64,000 nt of DNA from assembly GCF_000621505.1 (NCBI RefSeq), contig NZ_KK211291.1:145482-209481 (forward strand), written 5' to 3'. Below the pieces are notes generated by a model, which had not been told where the DNA came from, made no database searches, and saw only the letters and a program-made list of their open reading frames with translations. The stretch is from Ruminiclostridium cellobioparum DSM 1351 = ATCC 15832. Its GTDB lineage: Bacteria; Bacillota; Clostridia; Acetivibrionales; DSM-1351. Positions 34,772 to 43,441 of the stretch are shown here, one piece after another (within the stretch, counting starts at the first letter, position 1; each line of letters starts with the position of its first letter). Position numbers and translations under genes: made by a program.

Positions 34772-37318
34772 GGTATTAATGACAGGGTAGGTACGGGACT
34801 GAAAGGATTCGACCAGATAATTGACCATCTTAGATTGGGTGATAATGTTGTATGGCAGGTAGACTCGGTATCAGACTATAAGAAACTTGTCGATCCATTT
34901 GCTGCTCAAGCCCGGTCGGATAACAGAAGGCTGGTTTACATCCGCTTCGGCACCCATGAACAATTGTTTGAGGAGAGTTCAGGGGTAAAGATTTATTTTA
35001 TTGACTCAAGCAAAGGCTTTGAAAGTTTTGCAACCGAAGTACATAACCTCATCAGGAACGAGGGGAAAAAGGTATTTTATGTTTTTGACTGCCTTACCGA
35101 CCTTTTAAAACACTGGTATTCGGATTTGATGATAGGCAATTTTTTCAAGGTGACCTGCCCTTATTTATATGAACTGGATACGGTGGCCTATTTTGCAATT
35201 ATGCGAAATTACCATACCTACAGTACTATTGCCGGTATCCGGGAAACAACCCAGCTCCTGCTGGACTTATATCAGGTAAACAATAAATTCTATATCCACC
35301 CGCTGAAGGTGTGGCAGCGCTACTCTCCAACCATGTTTTTCCCTCACCTGATAGCAGGTCAGGAAGCTGTGAGCATCACCGCCAGTACTGAAGCCGCCGA
35401 ACTGTTTTCGAGCATCAACCGTGGAGAGGACAGGCCGGATCATTGGAATATCATTTTCAACAGGGCGAAGGATGTGCTTAAACAGCCGCACCAGGAGCAG
35501 GAGGAGGCTAAAAAGCTCCTTATGTTTATGCTTATCGGCAATGAATCAAGAATGTTCGATTTGTGCAACAGATATTTTACTTTGCAGGATATACTTTTAA
35601 TTGCCTCCAGAGAAGTAGGTACGGGCTTTATAGGCGGAAAAAGTGTGGGTATGCTTTTAGCGAGAAAAATTCTCGAAAAGGAAGGAAACGGCAGGTTTAC
35701 TGCCTATGTGGAACCTCACGATTCCTATTATATAGGCTCGGATGTATTTTACACCTATATTGTGCAAAATGGCTGGTGGAGACTGCGAACAAAACAAAAA
35801 GCCGGAGAAGGCTATTACAAGTACGCCCCCGAACTGAAAGACAAACTGCTCCGCGGAAAATTCCCTAAAAACATTCAGGAGCAGTTTATTCAAATGCTGG
35901 AGTACTTTGGACAATCACCAATTATAGTACGTTCCAGTTCGCTGCTGGAGGATAATTTCGGAAATGCCTTTGCGGGTAAATATGAAAGTGTATTCTGTGT
36001 AAATCAGGGTACTCCGGAGGAGCGTTACGAAGCTTTTGAAGAGGCTATCCGCACAGTTTATGCCAGTACAATGAATGAGGATGCCCTTGCCTATAGAATG
36101 AACAGGGGACTGTCCGAACGCGATGAACAGATGGCCATACTGGTTCAGCGCGTTTCGGGTGACCAATACGGTGAGAACTTCTTTCCGCATATTGCCGGAG
36201 TGGGGAACTCTTCGAATCTGTATGTATGGGATCAAAATATAGATATGGATGCCGGCATGCTGCGGCTGGTATTCGGTCTCGGAACCAGGGCGGTGGACAG
36301 GACTGAAGGGGATTATCCCAGGATTGTGTGTCTTGACAACCCGCAGCGCCTTCCTCCCATGAATATTGAAGATCAAAAAAAATTCTCACAGCACAGTGTT
36401 GACGTTCTGTCACTTAAGGAAAATGTGCTTGTTGTAAAAACGCTGGAGGATATACTGTCCGGAAATATAAAGGTGGACAGGGAGCTTTTTGCAAGTCCTG
36501 ACTATCAAAATGCCGCACGTCTTCGGGAACTGGGATACACCCATACAAAATTACAGCATATTTTAGACTACAAAAAATTATTTGCCCGGTCGGAATTCCA
36601 TTCCGTAATGAAGGATATGCTGGCTTTGCTGTCCAAGGTTTACGATTATCCGGTAGACATTGAATACACTGCAAATTTTACAAAGGATAACCGGTTCAAG
36701 ATAAATCTTCTGCAGTGTCGTCCGCTGCAGACCAGAGGCCTGGGAAAATCAGTTGACATACCGGAACTGGAGGATGAAAGGGCTTGCCTGTTTTACAGCA
36801 GGGGGAATTTTATGGGCGGTAATGTAAGGCTGCCCATCGATTACGTTGTTTTTATCAAAGCCCGGGAATATCTTGAATTAAATGAGCAGGACAAATATTC
36901 CATTGCCAGGCAGGTGGGGCAGCTGAACAGGGAACTTGCAGGCAGAAATGTGATGCTGATGGGCCCGGGGAGATGGGGAAGCACAACACCTTCTCTCGGA
37001 GTACCCGTGCATTTTACAGAGCTGTGCAATATGTCGGTCATATGTGAAGTGGCTGCCAAACAGGCAGGGCTGATGCCAGAACTGTCATATGGAAGTCACT
37101 TTTTCCAGGACCTTGTGGAAGCGGGCATTTTTTATGTGGCTTTATTTGACGGAAATAAGGATGTTATTTTTAACCCTGAAAAAATACTTGGCAGGGAAAA
37201 CCTGATGATAGAGCTTTTACCTCAAAGCGGGCAGTTTTCCGGGGTGATTCATGTTGCACAAACAGAGGGAATGGAAATATTCTCAGATATCGTATCGCAG
37301 ACACTTTTGTGCATTTGA
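34769..37318 (+). CDS. KaiC-like (degenerate) domain fused to PEP/pyruvate-binding PPDK_N domain
   Basis: 849 aa from ATG 34769 (TGGAGGTTAAT, supplied by the repeat). N-terminal about 230 residues resemble RecA/KaiC-type domains (GTGLKGFDQIIDHLRLGDNVV; RRLVYIRFG; VFYVFDCLTDLL), but the Walker A lysine loop is replaced by VDSVSDYKK. From about 290 there is a PPDK_N ATP-grasp-like domain: TGFIGGKSVGML, PIIVRSSSLLEDNFGNAFAGKYES, EQMAILVQRV, LVFGLGTRAVDRTEGDYPR. The phosphohistidine swivel and PEP barrel of PEP synthase are absent. The C-terminal 200 residues include GPGRWGS and YGSHFFQDLVEAGIFYVAL. Function unknown; it could bind ATP or phosphorylate a partner. Confidence 0.85.
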   Translation: MGINDRVGTGLKGFDQIIDHLRLGDNVVWQVDSVSDYKKLVDPFAAQARSDNRRLVYIRFGTHEQLFEESSGVKIYFIDSSKGFESFATEVHNLIRNEGKKVFYVFDCLTDLLKHWYSDLMIGNFFKVTCPYLYELDTVAYFAIMRNYHTYSTIAGIRETTQLLLDLYQVNNKFYIHPLKVWQRYSPTMFFPHLIAGQEAVSITASTEAAELFSSINRGEDRPDHWNIIFNRAKDVLKQPHQEQEEAKKLLMFMLIGNESRMFDLCNRYFTLQDILLIASREVGTGFIGGKSVGMLLARKILEKEGNGRFTAYVEPHDSYYIGSDVFYTYIVQNGWWRLRTKQKAGEGYYKYAPELKDKLLRGKFPKNIQEQFIQMLEYFGQSPIIVRSSSLLEDNFGNAFAGKYESVFCVNQGTPEERYEAFEEAIRTVYASTMNEDALAYRMNRGLSERDEQMAILVQRVSGDQYGENFFPHIAGVGNSSNLYVWDQNIDMDAGMLRLVFGLGTRAVDRTEGDYPRIVCLDNPQRLPPMNIEDQKKFSQHSVDVLSLKENVLVVKTLEDILSGNIKVDRELFASPDYQNAARLRELGYTHTKLQHILDYKKLFARSEFHSVMKDMLALLSKVYDYPVDIEYTANFTKDNRFKINLLQCRPLQTRGLGKSVDIPELEDERACLFYSRGNFMGGNVRLPIDYVVFIKAREYLELNEQDKYSIARQVGQLNRELAGRNVMLMGPGRWGSTTPSLGVPVHFTELCNMSVICEVAAKQAGLMPELSYGSHFFQDLVEAGIFYVALFDGNKDVIFNPEKILGRENLMIELLPQSGQFSGVIHVAQTEGMEIFSDIVSQTLLCI

Positions 37319-37373
37319 AAAAAGAGACTCTTAAAAAATGAAACAAATGAAACCTATATGGAGGCTATGTAAT

Positions 37374-37609
37374 AGTGCTCCCGTACTAACCTTCAATAAA
37401 TGGAATGCTCACAAAGTACAAGCTTGAATTTGATGCGGTTCAACACAAGTGTTTTTGCTGTCGCAGAACACTCAACATCCTGTTTCGGGTTGCTGCTCAA
37501 ACCGGCATCCTGCCGGTTTGCCAGCAAAAACTACTTGTGTTTCACCTGCAAATTCAGGCTTGTACTTTTATAGAGCTATTGCCATTTATTGAAGTTGTAC
37601 TCGCGCACT
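37374..37609. repeat. Palindromic element, family B, copy 2 (236 bp)
   Basis: Outer arms AGTGCTCCCGTACTAACCTT / GAAGTTGTACTCGCGCACT; next CAATAAATGGAATGCTC and CATTTATTG; then AAGTACAAGC / GCTTGTACTT; inner CACAAGTGTTTTTGCTG and CAGCAAAAACTACTTGTG; core AAACCGGCATCCTGCCGGTTT. It fills nearly the whole gap between the PPDK_N-fusion gene and the spoVA-type operon. No gene is inside. Confidence 0.75.
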
Positions 37610-37686
37610 GTCAGGATGGAATATATTGAAGCAACCATGTTTGTACAACAGCCCTTTCAGGGTCTGCACAGGTGCAGGCTCTGATC

Positions 37687-37893
37687 TTACTGCTGTTTGT
37701 ACTGGGGTTCCTGCTGTTGGATATATTCCTCTCTTCCTTTCAGGGTTTGAAGTGCGTCGTCAAAAGTGCAGGCAAGCTGCTGAAAAGTTTTCTTGGCTTG
37801 CTCGTCCTCGGTTTCCAGTGCAAAACTTTTCATTGTTGCAGATGCACTTTCTACCGTAGCTATTGCTTTTAACATTTGAGTTCCTACAGTCAT
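37687..37893 (-). CDS. DUF1657 small protein, last gene of spoVA-type operon
   Basis: 68 aa from ATG 37893 (GGGAGGTGATCCGT). DUF1657: VGTQMLKAIATVESASATMK..., helical, with FALETEDEQAKKTF. Such proteins occur in spore operons next to SpoVA genes. Related to the other DUF1657 gene at 40865 and to the tail of the 2Duf-like protein. Confidence 0.88.
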   Translation of the reverse strand: MTVGTQMLKAIATVESASATMKSFALETEDEQAKKTFQQLACTFDDALQTLKGREEYIQQQEPQYKQQ

Positions 37894-37975
37894 ACGGATC
37901 ACCTCCCTTCAACAGACGGACATAAATTCACAGGTTAGTTTGGAAAACAAACGGCCATCAGCGAAGTTGTTCAAG

Positions 37976-38335
37976 CTAACCTTTAGGTCTGAATATTAAT
38001 GCTGCCAGAAATCCGAATATGATAGCAGCGGATATACCCGCACTGGTTACTTCGAAAATTCCTGTCAATACCCCGATAATTCCTGTAGTCTCGGCTTCCT
38101 GCAGTGCGCCTTTTACAAGCTGGTTGCCGAAACTGCATATGGGAACCGTCGCTCCTGCGCCGGCAAATTTGACAAGCGGATCATACCAGCCAAGTCCGCC
38201 CAATATGGCTCCTGATACAACAAGGGTACACATTGTATGTGCCGGGGTCAGTTTAAACCCGTCCATCAGGATTTGTCCTATTACGCATATCAATCCTCCG
38301 ATAATAAATGACCAGATAAATTTTTCCAAGCTCAT
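37976..38335 (-). CDS. spoVAE: SpoVAE(b) spore membrane channel protein
   Basis: 119 aa from ATG 38335 (AAGGAGATTG). Three or four hydrophobic helices and the family stretch GAGATVPICSFGNQLVKGALQEAE. Takes part in uptake of calcium-dipicolinate into the forespore and its release in germination, with SpoVAC and SpoVAD. This is the short SpoVAEb form found in mobile-type spoVA operons. Confidence 0.92.
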   Translation of the reverse strand: MSLEKFIWSFIIGGLICVIGQILMDGFKLTPAHTMCTLVVSGAILGGLGWYDPLVKFAGAGATVPICSFGNQLVKGALQEAETTGIIGVLTGIFEVTSAGISAAIIFGFLAALIFRPKG

Positions 38336-38361
38336 CAATCTCCTTATAGTTGGCTGTATAA

Positions 38362-39366
38362 CTAGTGCATCTCAATGGCTACCCCGTGGGCAATACAGGG
38401 TATTGTTTCCTTCTGTTGGTAGGACATGGGGGAGAGCAGAGCCCCGGTGGCAACAACCAGTATTTTTTTCAGTTCGCCCCTTTTCATCCGGCTCATAAAG
38501 TGTCCGTAAGTGGTGGTGGCGGCACAGGCACATCCGCTGCCGCCTGAAAAAACCGGCTGGTCCTCCTTGTATATGAGGATACCGCAGTCTGTGAACTTCT
38601 TCTCAGGAATGTGGATTCCGTGTTTTTTCAGAAGGTCGGCCGCTATTTCATGGCCCACCCTGCCCAGATCACCTGTGGCAATCAAATCATAATGTGAGGC
38701 ATCAATGTCCAGATCCCTGAAATGTGCTTCAATGGTATCCACTGCTGCCGGTGCCATTGCCGCTCCCATATTGAAGGGGTCGGAGAGGCCCATATCAACC
38801 ACCCGGCCTATGGTAGCAGCTTTTACATGGGGTCCTTTGCCTTTTTGTGAGACAACTGCCGCACCTGCTCCTGTAACAGTCCATTGTGCATATGGAGGTT
38901 TTTGGGCGCCGTATTCGGTAGGGTATCTGTATTGCTTTTCAGAGGCCGCATTGTGGCTGGAGGTTGCCGCCAGGGCATTCAGTGCAAACTTGCTGTCCAC
39001 CATCATTGAAGCCAGGGCAAGGCCCTCCATGGAACTGGAGCACGCACCGTAAAGGCCCAGAAAAGGAATTCCCAGCGTGCGTGCCGTAAAACTGCTGGAT
39101 ATTATTTGATTTATCAAATCTCCGCCCATAAAAAACTGGACATCCTCTTTCTTTAATCCGGCTTTTTTTATGGCTGTTTCACAAGCCTGCTCCATGAGCT
39201 TTTTTTCTGCTTTTTCAAAGCTCTCCTGACCAAGACACAGGTCGTCATGAAGTATATCAAAGTCTTTTGCCAGGGCCCCCTGGGCTTCAAAGGGACCTCC
39301 TACGGCAGCTGATGCCAATATGACCGGATTTGATTCAAAAACCCAGGTTTGATGTCCTTTAAGCAT
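38362..39366 (-). CDS. spoVAD: SpoVAD, dipicolinate-binding spore protein
   Basis: 334 aa; starts immediately after the SpoVAC stop (TAAATG). Thiolase-like fold (NPVILASAAVGGPFEAQGALAKDFD; YGACSSSMEGLALASMMVD; GSGCACAATTTYGHF). SpoVAD binds dipicolinic acid on the outer face of the inner spore membrane. Standard length. Confidence 0.94.
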   Translation of the reverse strand: MLKGHQTWVFESNPVILASAAVGGPFEAQGALAKDFDILHDDLCLGQESFEKAEKKLMEQACETAIKKAGLKKEDVQFFMGGDLINQIISSSFTARTLGIPFLGLYGACSSSMEGLALASMMVDSKFALNALAATSSHNAASEKQYRYPTEYGAQKPPYAQWTVTGAGAAVVSQKGKGPHVKAATIGRVVDMGLSDPFNMGAAMAPAAVDTIEAHFRDLDIDASHYDLIATGDLGRVGHEIAADLLKKHGIHIPEKKFTDCGILIYKEDQPVFSGGSGCACAATTTYGHFMSRMKRGELKKILVVATGALLSPMSYQQKETIPCIAHGVAIEMH

Positions 39367-39846
39367 TTACATCCCACCTAACCATTTAATAATTACGTTT
39401 ACCATAGCTACCACAAAGGCTGAAAATACTCCGTATACTATGACAGGTCCTGCAATTTTGAACATATTTCCGCCAACGCCCAGTACAAAGCCTTCGCTTT
39501 TATGCTCTATGGCAGCCGAAGCAATGGTATTTGCAAAGCCTGTAACCGGAACGGCGGTTCCTGCACCGGCCCACTGGGAGATGTGGTCATAAACTCCCAG
39601 ACCTGTAAGTAAAATCGATATAAAAATCAAAACCGCTACTGTCGGATTGCCTGCAGTCTTTTCATTAAAATTGAAGAAGGTCATAAAGAACCAGTTCAGG
39701 CACTGTCCTATGGTACAGATAATCCCACCTACCAGAAACGCCTTCAGGCAGTTTTTGTATATTGGTATTTTGGGTTCTCTTGCTTTTGCGAAATCTTGAT
39801 ATTGCTGTTGTACGGGACTTAAGTTCTTCCTCTTTTTGTTTGACAT
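39367..39846 (-). CDS. spoVAC: SpoVAC spore membrane channel protein
   Basis: 159 aa from ATG 39846 (TTAAGGAGGTTGAT, part of the SD element); an upstream in-frame stretch to 39897 is translated repeat and not gene. Family marks: LSPVQQQYQDFAKAREPKIPIYKNCLKAF..., GGIICTIGQCLNWFF, DHISQWAGAGTAVPVTGFAN; four hydrophobic segments. SpoVAC is the mechanosensitive channel of the DPA system. Confidence 0.93.
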   Translation of the reverse strand: MSNKKRKNLSPVQQQYQDFAKAREPKIPIYKNCLKAFLVGGIICTIGQCLNWFFMTFFNFNEKTAGNPTVAVLIFISILLTGLGVYDHISQWAGAGTAVPVTGFANTIASAAIEHKSEGFVLGVGGNMFKIAGPVIVYGVFSAFVVAMVNVIIKWLGGM

Positions 39847-39960
39847 ATCAACCTCCTTAAGCCATATTATGGCTTTGAGCCGCAAGAGCGGCCACAAAAC
39901 TGTAATGAAATCTCTTCGCTCCTCATCCGCTATACGGCGAATAAAGGAGGTTAATTGGCC
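39844..39960 (-). repeat. SD-carrying intergenic element, full copy, before spoVAC
   Basis: Read on the minus strand: begins GGCCAATTAACCTCCTTTAT, has TTTCATTACAGTTTTGTGGC, then GCTC-TTGCGGC and an extra hairpin AAGCCATAATATGGCTT, and ends GGAGGTTGATATG. The two ends pair over 10 bp (one G-U). Same layout as 34676-34771. Confidence 0.8.
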
Positions 39961-39969
39961 GTATCCGTT

Positions 39970-40830
39970 TTAGCGCAACAGGTACGGTTCCAATTTTTCC
40001 AGCAGCTGGCGCAGTTTTTTGGCATTTCGTATATACATGGATTTGGCGTCCTTGTTTTTTGTTTCCAATGCAAAAGTCATAAGGCTCGCATGGCACTTTT
40101 CAATATTTGCGTAAATCATTTCCCTTACCCTGGGCTGGGGAAGCACTATTGAGTCATCAAACAGATCCAGGTACAGATCGCCGAAGGAATCCACCTGGCC
40201 GATGAAAACATTGTCAAGAGATACTCCCGTATTTTCAAGCTGCAATCTGAGCCATTCCCTGTTTAAGCCAAGGGACGCCAAAGGTTCATTTAAAATATTT
40301 CCGTCGAGAATAACAGTTTGCGGTTCGGTCAGCGGAGAGACCTTCCTGTTAAGGTCATGGGCGGTTACAGGCTTTTTGTCGGACTTGGGAAAGACATTTA
40401 TTTCACCGGTTGTTTCCATAACTGCAAATTCCACATCGGAAAAACTGAAGATATCCTTATGCCGCAGTTCCCTCAGCAGTTCCTCCCCGGTGAGCTTCAG
40501 CTGATGAAGGTTGTCCTCCATGATCTTGCCATGCTTTATAAGTACTGTTTCCCTGCCTGAAATTAAATCATGCAGCCATTTGCTCTTTAAAGACAACAGG
40601 TCAAGTACAACCGGCACCAGAGCCCAAACTGCCAGTGAAATGACTCCAAAAGCAATATTGGTGATTACATTCACAGAGATTAAGGCTGCTATTATCGCGA
40701 TTACTACGTAGCTTACCAGATTGAACGGTGTCATACGGGAGATATTCCGTTTTCCCATCAATCTTACCAATACAAGTGTCAGGATAAACATAGATATTGT
40801 TCGCAATAATATTTCAAGCCACATCTGCAT
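39970..40830 (-). CDS. 2Duf-like protein: DUF421 (YetF) membrane protein with DUF1657-like tail
   Basis: 286 aa from ATG 40830 (ATGGAGGTTAAAT). Three N-terminal membrane helices (about 5-75), then the DUF421 core (about 80-230: GKIMEDNLHQLKLTGEELLRELR; GETGEINVFPKSDKKPV). The last about 45 residues (IEKCHASLMTFALETKNKDAK...) match DUF1657 proteins encoded in the same operon (VESASATMKSFALETEDEQAK). This DUF421+DUF1657 layout is that of the protein called 2Duf in the Bacillus mobile spoVA operon, linked to high spore heat resistance. Confidence 0.85.
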   Translation of the reverse strand: MQMWLEILLRTISMFILTLVLVRLMGKRNISRMTPFNLVSYVVIAIIAALISVNVITNIAFGVISLAVWALVPVVLDLLSLKSKWLHDLISGRETVLIKHGKIMEDNLHQLKLTGEELLRELRHKDIFSFSDVEFAVMETTGEINVFPKSDKKPVTAHDLNRKVSPLTEPQTVILDGNILNEPLASLGLNREWLRLQLENTGVSLDNVFIGQVDSFGDLYLDLFDDSIVLPQPRVREMIYANIEKCHASLMTFALETKNKDAKSMYIRNAKKLRQLLEKLEPYLLR

Positions 40831-40860
40831 ATTTAACCTCCATGAGCCGTAATTTTAAAA
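40828..40860 (-). repeat. SD-carrying element, right end only, before the 2Duf-like gene
   Basis: AATTACGGCTCATGGAGGTT followed by AAATATG: matches the right end (CGGCTCATGGAGGTTAAT) of the other copies; the rest is missing. Confidence 0.6.
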
Positions 40861-40864
40861 TCTG

Positions 40865-41068
40865 TTATTTCTTATACTGGGGTTCTTCAAACTCAAGTTC
40901 ACGGATTCTGTCCTCCAGATCAATTATTACCTCTTTGGTGACCGTGAGAGCCTCGTTAAAGGCTTTCCTGGATTCTTCGTCCCGGGTTTGGGCCGAATAT
41001 ACCCTCAGTGAGCCCTGAACACCTTTCATTCCTGCCAGGGTTTGCTTTACCTGTGATGCTACTGTCAT
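40865..41068 (-). CDS. DUF1657 small protein, first gene of spoVA-type operon
   Basis: 67 aa from ATG 41068 (CGGAGGAATAT). MTVASQVKQTLAGMKGVQGSLRVYSAQTRDEESRKAF..., all-helical. First gene of the leftward spore operon. A sigma-G-type promoter is expected upstream (GAATTTTT...CAGAATAATA can be seen about 60 bp upstream but the spacing is short), so I do not assert it. Confidence 0.88.
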   Translation of the reverse strand: MTVASQVKQTLAGMKGVQGSLRVYSAQTRDEESRKAFNEALTVTKEVIIDLEDRIRELEFEEPQYKK

Positions 41069-41196
41069 ATATTCCTCCGACAAATTGCAAAATTTTTTAT
41101 ATCCTCAACACCTTTATTATTCTGTAAAAAGTCTTAAAAATTCAGAAAAAGGTAAATGTAATATTTGGATTTAGTTGATTATTGAATTTATTGAAA

Positions 41197-41223
41197 AGAA
41201 AAACCGCTTACCACATTAAGCGG
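41197..41223 (-). terminator. Terminator after the osmolyte importer operon
   Basis: On the minus strand ACCGCTTA-ATGTGG-TAAGCGGT followed by TTTTCTTTTC. Confidence 0.8.
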
Positions 41224-41283
41224 TGAGCGGCTTTCCCAATTTTAGGATTTTAGGTTGTATGTCATTTGATTCCACTATCATAA

Positions 41284-41330
41284 AGTCAATTGCGGTTGAA
41301 ACTTTCGCTTTCAGCCTATTGTAATTGATT
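41284..41330. repeat. Short inverted repeat, family C copy 2, overlapping the end of the binding-protein gene
   Basis: AGTCAATTGCGGTTGAAACT...TTTCAGCCTATTGTAATTGAT. The last five codons and stop of the gene ending at 41316 lie in it. Confidence 0.6.
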
Positions 41331-42194
41331 TAGAAAGTCTTTGGCAACTTTTTCAATGGACTGTTTTTCATTGTCCACTTTATAATTCAGACTTTGCATT
41401 GCAGCATCATCAATTTTGCCGGCAAGTTTGTTTAAAACTTCCTCCAGTTGGGGATAACTTTCAAGAATGTCTTCTCTGACTATGGGTGCTGCATAGTACG
41501 GAGGGAAAAAGTTTTTATCGTCCTTCAGAACCTTTAAATTCAAGGCTTTTAGCTGACCGTCGGTGGTAAAGGCATCTGTCACGTCCATTTTTCCCTGGCC
41601 GACAGCCTGGTATTTCAGAGAAACGTCCATTTTTGCCGTACTCTTAAAAGTCAGGTCATAGATTTTAACAAGTCCGTCAAAGCCGTCTTCGCGGTTAAAG
41701 AATTCATGCTCGGCACCAAAAACCAAATCCCCGGAGATATTCTTAAGATCACTGATGGATTCAATTTTATTTTTCTCGGCCAGCTCCTGGGGGACGGCTA
41801 ATGCGTAAGTATTGTTGAAACCCACGGGTTTGAGCCATTTTATATGAAACTGCTTTGAAAACTCAGTGCTCACGGTGTCATAAACCTTATCGGAATCCGT
41901 TTCCACAGGAAGCTTAAGCTGAGCTGTCAGCCCCGTACCCGTATATTCGGGATAAATATCTATCTGACCTTTTTTCATGGCCTCGAAGCAAACAAAGGTA
42001 CCTCCCATATTGATCTTTCTTTCCACTTTGATATCGGTATTGCTCTCAATAAGCTGGGCCATTATTTCAGCGAGAATCTTATTTTCGGTAAAGTCCTTTG
42101 AGCCTATGACCACCTTTTTGCCCGAGCCGCAGCCCGTAAATACGGCTGCGGCCAGGACTATGGCAGTTGCAAGTGCTATTAACCTCTTATACAT
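41316..42194 (-). CDS. Glycine betaine/carnitine/choline ABC importer, substrate-binding lipoprotein (OpuCC-like)
   Basis: 292 aa. Lipobox VFTGC (Cys about 22). OpuAC/OsmF-type binding protein: VVIGSKDFTENKILAEIMAQLIE, GGTFVCFEAMKKGQIDIYPEYTGTGLTAQ, and DAFTTDGQLKALNL. Binds quaternary amines (betaine, choline, carnitine) at the cell surface. Fourth gene of the operon. Its C-terminus is encoded by a repeat (LNQLQ). Confidence 0.92.
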   Translation of the reverse strand: MYKRLIALATAIVLAAAVFTGCGSGKKVVIGSKDFTENKILAEIMAQLIESNTDIKVERKINMGGTFVCFEAMKKGQIDIYPEYTGTGLTAQLKLPVETDSDKVYDTVSTEFSKQFHIKWLKPVGFNNTYALAVPQELAEKNKIESISDLKNISGDLVFGAEHEFFNREDGFDGLVKIYDLTFKSTAKMDVSLKYQAVGQGKMDVTDAFTTDGQLKALNLKVLKDDKNFFPPYYAAPIVREDILESYPQLEEVLNKLAGKIDDAAMQSLNYKVDNEKQSIEKVAKDFLNQLQ

Positions 42195-42791
42195 TTAGTT
42201 ACCTCCTTTTTTTACCCTTTGAAATTTATTAAATAAAAATTGCGCAAGCAGCGATAATAGAACTACGGGTATTGTGCCCTTAATTATCATGCTCCAGTCC
42301 TGAGACTGGATTCCGCTGTATATGACGTACCCCAGCCCTCCAGAACCGATCAGCACTCCTATGACGGCTGTACCCAGTGCAGTTACAAAAGCTATCCGGA
42401 TACCTGAGAGAATCATTGGTATGGCCAGCGGAATTTCAACCATTACCAGGGACTGAAGCTGGGACATGCCCATGCCTCTGGAAGCTTCTCTTATTGAGGG
42501 TGAGATGCCGGTAATGCCTGTAAATGTATTTCTTATAACAGGTAAAAGGGAATACAGGCATAGTCCTATGATCACCGTTGTATTTCCCAATCCGAAAATA
42601 ACCATCAGCAGTGCAAGCAGGGCAAGTGTCGGTATGGTCTGAATGATATCGGCCACAGTTAAAACCAGGTTTGCTATTCCGGTTTTTTTGGAAATGAATA
42701 TGCCAATAAGCAGTCCGGCTGCTGTGGCCAGTGCAACTCCTGCCGCTGTGATAAACAAGTGTTCAAGTATGGCAGTAAATAAATCCGACAT
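42195..42791 (-). CDS. OpuC-type importer permease (second)
   Basis: 198 aa, five or six helices, BPD_transp_1 family. Contains EASRGMGMSQLQSLVMVEIPLAIPMILSGIR, the EAA loop that contacts the ATPase. Abuts the binding-protein gene (no gap) and is 2 bp after permease one. Confidence 0.92.
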   Translation of the reverse strand: MSDLFTAILEHLFITAAGVALATAAGLLIGIFISKKTGIANLVLTVADIIQTIPTLALLALLMVIFGLGNTTVIIGLCLYSLLPVIRNTFTGITGISPSIREASRGMGMSQLQSLVMVEIPLAIPMILSGIRIAFVTALGTAVIGVLIGSGGLGYVIYSGIQSQDWSMIIKGTIPVVLLSLLAQFLFNKFQRVKKGGN

Positions 42792-42793
42792 AA

Positions 42794-43441
42794 CTAAGCA
42801 TCCCCCTTTATTCTCATAGGCTTTGGAGTTACCGCCCTGTGAATCAGATCTATAACAAGGCCTGCTATGATTGATAAAATTGATGCCGGAATTGCTCCTG
42901 CAAGTATCATATTTGTGTCATAACTGGACAGACCGGTCCAGATGAGATCTCCAAGACCTCCTGCACCGATCAGTGCGGCCAGTGTGGCCCAACTGATGAT
43001 ATATACAACCGAAAGCCGGATTCCGGCCACTATGGCAGGCAAGCCCAGAGGTATCTCGACCTTGAAAAGGATCTGGCTTTGTGACATGCCTATGCCCCGT
43101 GCCGCTTCTATATACAGAATGTCGATCTCCTTGATTCCGGTATAAGTATTCTGAATAATAGGGAGTATGGCATAGGCCACCAGAACAATGACCGCCGGCT
43201 TGCTCCCCAGCCCGAATAACATGAGTCCCATACCCAGCATTACAAGGCCCGGAATGGTCTGAATGATGCCGGCGACTGCGAGTACCGCCTTTGCCGCTCT
43301 GTCATGCCTTGTGAGAATAATACCTGTTGGTATTGCAATTAAAACAGCTATCAGGATGGACAGGGAGGACAGCTGTACGTGCATCTTCAGTGCCTCCAAT
43401 ACATCATTGCCATTCTGCCTTAGGTATTCTGCAAAACTCAT
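42794..43441 (-). CDS. OpuC-type importer permease (first)
   Basis: 215 aa from ATG 43441 (GGAGGCGATGGCAG); overlaps the ATPase stop by 4 bp (ATGA). BPD_transp_1 permease with EAARGIGMSQSQILFKVEIPLGLPAIVAGIR. With the second permease forms the channel. Confidence 0.92.
   Translation of the reverse strand: MSFAEYLRQNGNDVLEALKMHVQLSSLSILIAVLIAIPTGIILTRHDRAAKAVLAVAGIIQTIPGLVMLGMGLMLFGLGSKPAVIVLVAYAILPIIQNTYTGIKEIDILYIEAARGIGMSQSQILFKVEIPLGLPAIVAGIRLSVVYIISWATLAALIGAGGLGDLIWTGLSSYDTNMILAGAIPASILSIIAGLVIDLIHRAVTPKPMRIKGDA

Noticed and set aside
41069..41196. Sigma-G promoter for the spore operon
   Set aside because: GAATT and CAGAATAATA blocks are present, but the spacing is about 14 nt instead of 17-18.
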